Positions 60,993 through 64,000 of a DNA stretch of 64,000 nt are shown in pieces. Both the position numbers and the translations under genes were made by a program. A model generated the notes under the pieces. It saw only the letters and a program-made list of their open reading frames with translations, had not been told where the DNA came from and did no database searches. How positions within the stretch are numbered: position 1 is the first letter of the stretch; every line of letters begins with the position of its first letter. This stretch comes from Yamadazyma tenuis (lineage: Eukaryota > Ascomycota > Pichiomycetes > Serinales > Debaryomycetaceae), in contig NC_089465.1 in the NCBI RefSeq assembly GCF_029203305.1, positions 248,001-312,000 on the forward strand. Reading direction: 5' to 3'.

Positions 60993-62783
60993 ATGTCCGA
61001 AATTTCTCCTCAGATCTCAGACAAGTCGAAGGCATCTACTGGTAAACGAAAATATCATCAAAAGTCACGTAATGGATGCCTGACGTGTAAAAAGAGAAGA
61101 GTCAAATGTGACGAACATCACCCTGTGTGCAACAAGTGCAGCAACTTGAAGTTGACGTGTGGGTACATGAATGATCCTCCCGAGACGTACGATCTCCCAC
61201 ACCAGGCCGGTACCAAAAGACCCAGATCATCCGATACGTCACTTCCCCTCGAGGGCGACAGTTCGCTGGTGCTGGTGTCACCGGCTCTGGTGCCATCGCG
61301 CGCGCTGCTGGTGCTGGTTCACGACAAGGCACCGCCATCGCTACCGCTGGCGGTACCACAATCGGTGCCACAGACTATCCAAACGCTTCTCAACGCTGGG
61401 AACTTGAACAACATTAATTTGAGCCACCTCGTACACAGTCTCACGGAGTTGGGAGGTGATCTCTCATCACTCGGCAATTTGGCATCGCTCACCAACCTCG
61501 CCACCCTTGCCCAACTCCCGATCGATATCAGCAATTTGGGCACCCTCATCGACCTGCAACTCAGCGCCGGTGGACCTAGCGTCGCCGCCAGCGCGCACCC
61601 AGGCGACCACATGACCCCCGCGAAGGCCACCAACGGCGCGGGAGGCCCCACCATCTCGCCCAATGTTTCGCAGCCATTCGCGGACCCCACCGCCCCCATG
61701 GGCCCCGAGTCCCTCAACATGCTAGACCTCCGGCTAATGTTCCACTACACATCCCAGGTAGCCAGCACCATCACCGGCGCCGGCATCTCCGACACAAACA
61801 TCTGGAACTATGATATCCCCATGCTTGCGTTTGAACACCCGTTCCTTATGCACTCAATTCTCGCCTTCAGTGCCACCCATCTCTCCCGAACTGAAAAGGG
61901 CCTCGACCAGTGTGTCACCTACCACCGTGGCGATGCGCTCCGGCTCCTTCGTGAGGCGGTGCTAGATATCAACGCCGACAACACCGACGCGCTTGTGGCC
62001 AGTGCGTTGATTCTCATCATGGACTCGCTCGCCAATGCGTCGTTCCCCAGCTCCACCTCGCCCAAATCGCTCCCAGCGTCTGCCTGGATCTTCCACGTCA
62101 AAGGTGCCGCGACTATTCTCACGGCCGTGTGGCCATTGACGGAAGCATCGCGGTTCTACAAGTTTATTTCAGTGGACTTGGGCGACTTGGGCGATATCAT
62201 TAACCAGCGTGTCCATTTGAACAAGGACTCGCTCAGCAGCGAGCAGGCCAGTAAGTTCCTCACGGACCTCGAGTGCCACGACTCCGATATTGCTGATCTA
62301 TTCCCGGTGTCCATTGATTCGCCCTATTTGGTCACTTTAGCATACTTGAACAAGCTTCACAAAGAACGGTACAAATCCGATTTCATCTTGCGGATTTTTG
62401 CGTTCCCGGCATTGTTGGACAAGCAGTTTCTTCTGTTGTTGATGAGTGGAGATATCAAGGCCATGAGAATCATGCGGTCCTACTATAAGCTTCTCAGGGC
62501 CTTCACCACCGAGATGAAGGATAAGGTGTGGTTTTTGGAGGGTGTACTGAACATCTTGCCGGTGGACGTGGAGGAGTATGCCAATGGTGCGGGTGGAATG
62601 CACATGATGTTGGACTTTCTTGGAGGAGGTCCTTCGATTGTGGATAACGAGTTGGACGCGGAGATGGCTACGTTTGAGGCCGGCAATTCGTTGAAGTTGG
62701 TCGATACCAACAACTTACCGAGCGATATCACGAGTGATTTGGAGATCATGCAGACGGCCGACACTTTTATGAACATGAAGTAG
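60993..62783 (+). CDS. UPC2: Sterol-responsive Zn2Cys6 regulator Upc2
   Basis: 596 residues (about 712 in C. albicans). Zinc cluster with Cys 29, 32, 39, 46, 49 and 56, preceded by the basic stretch [11 protein letters not shown] typical of Upc2/Ecm22. Then a low-complexity linker and the C-terminal sterol-sensing helical domain from about 245 ([29 protein letters not shown]). The glycine-rich loop Y529-A530-N-G-A533-G-G535 corresponds to the C. albicans hot spot Tyr642, Ala643, Ala646, Gly648, where gain-of-function changes cause azole resistance; here the residues are wild type. Activates ergosterol genes and azole transporters when sterol is low. The ATG at 60993 is the first giving conserved sequence. 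The linker has a cluster of CTG codons (61266-61353). Confidence 0.95.
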   Translation: MSEISPQISDKSKASTGKRKYHQKSRNGCLTCKKRRVKCDEHHPVCNKCSNLKLTCGYMNDPPETYDLPHQAGTKRPRSSDTSLPLEGDSSLVLVSPALVPSRALLVLVHDKAPPSLPLAVPQSVPQTIQTLLNAGNLNNINLSHLVHSLTELGGDLSSLGNLASLTNLATLAQLPIDISNLGTLIDLQLSAGGPSVAASAHPGDHMTPAKATNGAGGPTISPNVSQPFADPTAPMGPESLNMLDLRLMFHYTSQVASTITGAGISDTNIWNYDIPMLAFEHPFLMHSILAFSATHLSRTEKGLDQCVTYHRGDALRLLREAVLDINADNTDALVASALILIMDSLANASFPSSTSPKSLPASAWIFHVKGAATILTAVWPLTEASRFYKFISVDLGDLGDIINQRVHLNKDSLSSEQASKFLTDLECHDSDIADLFPVSIDSPYLVTLAYLNKLHKERYKSDFILRIFAFPALLDKQFLLLLMSGDIKAMRIMRSYYKLLRAFTTEMKDKVWFLEGVLNILPVDVEEYANGAGGMHMMLDFLGGGPSIVDNELDAEMATFEAGNSLKLVDTNNLPSDITSDLEIMQTADTFMNMK

Positions 62784-63282
62784 AGATGTGAGAGTAGTAC
62801 AGAGATATTGAGAATAGATGAATTATGAGTAGAGATTACGCGGTGATAACGCAGGAGATGCGACACCCACGACATTTGCCTCTGGCGCAATATCGCGTCT
62901 ACCCCCTATTCCTGGGGCTAGCTGATATACACCTCCCAGGATTTTATCCATCTGAGGACCCTCAATAATCTGTCCCCCATTATCACCCCTCCTCCCATCG
63001 CCTCTCATCAATGTTCCACCCACCAATTTCTTTTTTTAACCGAGTTGGTCTCGTATTGTTAGACCGCTTTCTCGTGTGCGCCAGAAACTTTCGCAGGGAT
63101 AAAATAGGGAAAAATTTTCAAAACTTACATTATCAACAAGTTCACAAGGATCGGTTTATTTGAGGACCATCCGTTTTTGCCAGTTTTTTAATTAGCCGTC
63201 CTAGCCACCACCAGTTCTGACCCATACACCCACGTCAGACGCAACCCAATTGCTCCCCGCTACATCCATAAAAACCTCCAGA
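62784..63282. other. Intergenic region UPC2 to CDC42
   Basis: 499 bp with the UPC2 3' end and CDC42 promoter. A T-rich/A-rich patch is near 63025-63060 and a GGGATAAAATAGGG TATA-like element near 63097-63110. Nothing else supported. Confidence 0.45.
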
Positions 63283-63867
63283 ATGCAAACCATAAAGTGT
63301 GTTGTTGTCGGAGATGGTGCTGTCGGAAAGACATGTCTTTTGATCTCCTACACCACCTCCAAATTCCCTGCCGACTACGTGCCAACCGTGTTCGACAACT
63401 ACGCCGTCACGGTGATGATTGGTGACGAGCCCTTCACCCTTGGCTTATTTGATACCGCTGGTCAGGAAGATTATGACCGATTGAGACCTTTGAGTTACCC
63501 ATCTACCGACGTGTTCTTGGTGTGCTTCTCGGTGATTGCACCCGCATCGTTTGAAAACGTCAAGGAAAAGTGGTTCCCAGAAGTTCATCACCATTGTCCT
63601 GGTGTTCCTTGCTTAATTGTGGGAACCCAAACTGATTTGAGAAACGACGAGGTGATTTTGCACAGATTACAAAAACAAAAGTTGTCGCCCATCACCTACG
63701 AAATGGGCGAGAAGTTGGCCAGGGAGTTGCGGGCCGTCAAGATTGTCAAGTACGTTGAGTGTTCGGCGTTAACCCAACGAGGCTTAAAGACGGTGTTTGA
63801 TGAAGCTATTGTCGCTGCCTTGGAACCCCCTGTGATTAAGAAGTCCAAAAAGTGTGCCATCTTGTAA
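63283..63867 (+). CDS. CDC42: Rho-family GTPase Cdc42
   Basis: 194 residues (191 in S. cerevisiae). Master regulator of cell polarity at the plasma membrane. G1 GDGAVGKT (10-17), effector loop YVPTVFDNY with Thr35, G3 DTAGQEDYD with Gln61, G4 TQTD (115-118), G5 CSAL. Basic tail and CAIL geranylgeranylation box. The ATG at 63283 gives the invariant [12 protein letters not shown]. Intact GTPase residues contrast with the degenerate Ras-like gene at 39421. Confidence 0.98.
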   Translation: MQTIKCVVVGDGAVGKTCLLISYTTSKFPADYVPTVFDNYAVTVMIGDEPFTLGLFDTAGQEDYDRLRPLSYPSTDVFLVCFSVIAPASFENVKEKWFPEVHHHCPGVPCLIVGTQTDLRNDEVILHRLQKQKLSPITYEMGEKLARELRAVKIVKYVECSALTQRGLKTVFDEAIVAALEPPVIKKSKKCAIL

Positions 63868-64000
63868 TATAATTGTGCAAAGGGTGACCCGCTCAAGGCG
63901 GAGTGCTCCCGCTGTGGACAGAGAAGGACCCTTTTTCACGGCTGCCCCTGCTAGTGGGTTTTATTTCTGATGCTATCATTTTACTTTGTTTTAGTCTGTT

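Overview
The window is nuclear DNA of an ascomycete yeast, most likely of the CTG-Ser1 clade (Candida/Debaryomyces relatives). Reasons: dense, almost intronless genes with yeast orthologues; a PDR/CDR-type drug pump, an ALS adhesin, TEC1 and UPC2; and CTG codons at positions where relatives have serine (YPK1 codon 395, second residue of the UPC2 zinc cluster). CTG is written as Leu in the translations used here but is probably read as Ser. No tRNA, rRNA, transposon, CRISPR array or virus was recognised.

Left part (1-22.5 kb, accessory in character): the 5' two thirds of a CDR-type ABC transporter runs off the left edge. It is followed by a divergent CENP-L/Iml3-like kinetochore gene, GAPDH (TDH3), an aldo/keto reductase, an Fcr1-like Zn2Cys6 regulator, and a 3179-residue ALS-family adhesin. 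The adhesin carries 16 essentially identical 306-bp units plus 17 units of about 105 bp. Long intergenic stretches (5.1-7.0 and 19.8-22.9 kb) hold small repeats and hairpins but no convincing gene.

Middle (22.9-47.2 kb): RAX1, RPL19, a DUF2423 nucleolar protein, ADE2, TEC1, NTO1, a CaMK-like kinase (CMK1), MAK21, a divergent Ras-like GTPase (RAS2-like), PKC1 and SEA4. As far as I recall, several of these are also neighbours in Candida albicans.

Right part (48-64 kb): HSL1, YPK1, a small PY-motif protein, MRPL28, EAF6, ENO1, BNA5, APS3, CBP4, UPC2 and CDC42. YPK1 to CDC42 also looks like a conserved Candida block. APS3 has a 46-nt intron that restores its conserved N terminus, and HSL1 has a candidate 5'-UTR intron.

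Functionally the window is rich in polarity and morphogenesis genes (CDC42, RAX1, HSL1, PKC1, YPK1, TEC1, RAS2-like), azole/sterol response genes (CDR pump, Fcr1-like, UPC2), chromatin subunits (NTO1 and EAF6, both NuA3 components) and glycolysis (TDH3, ENO1). No undescribed multi-gene system was demonstrated. The most unusual items are the giant homogenised adhesin, the degenerate Ras protein, the CENP-L candidate and the compact APS3/BNA5 start region.
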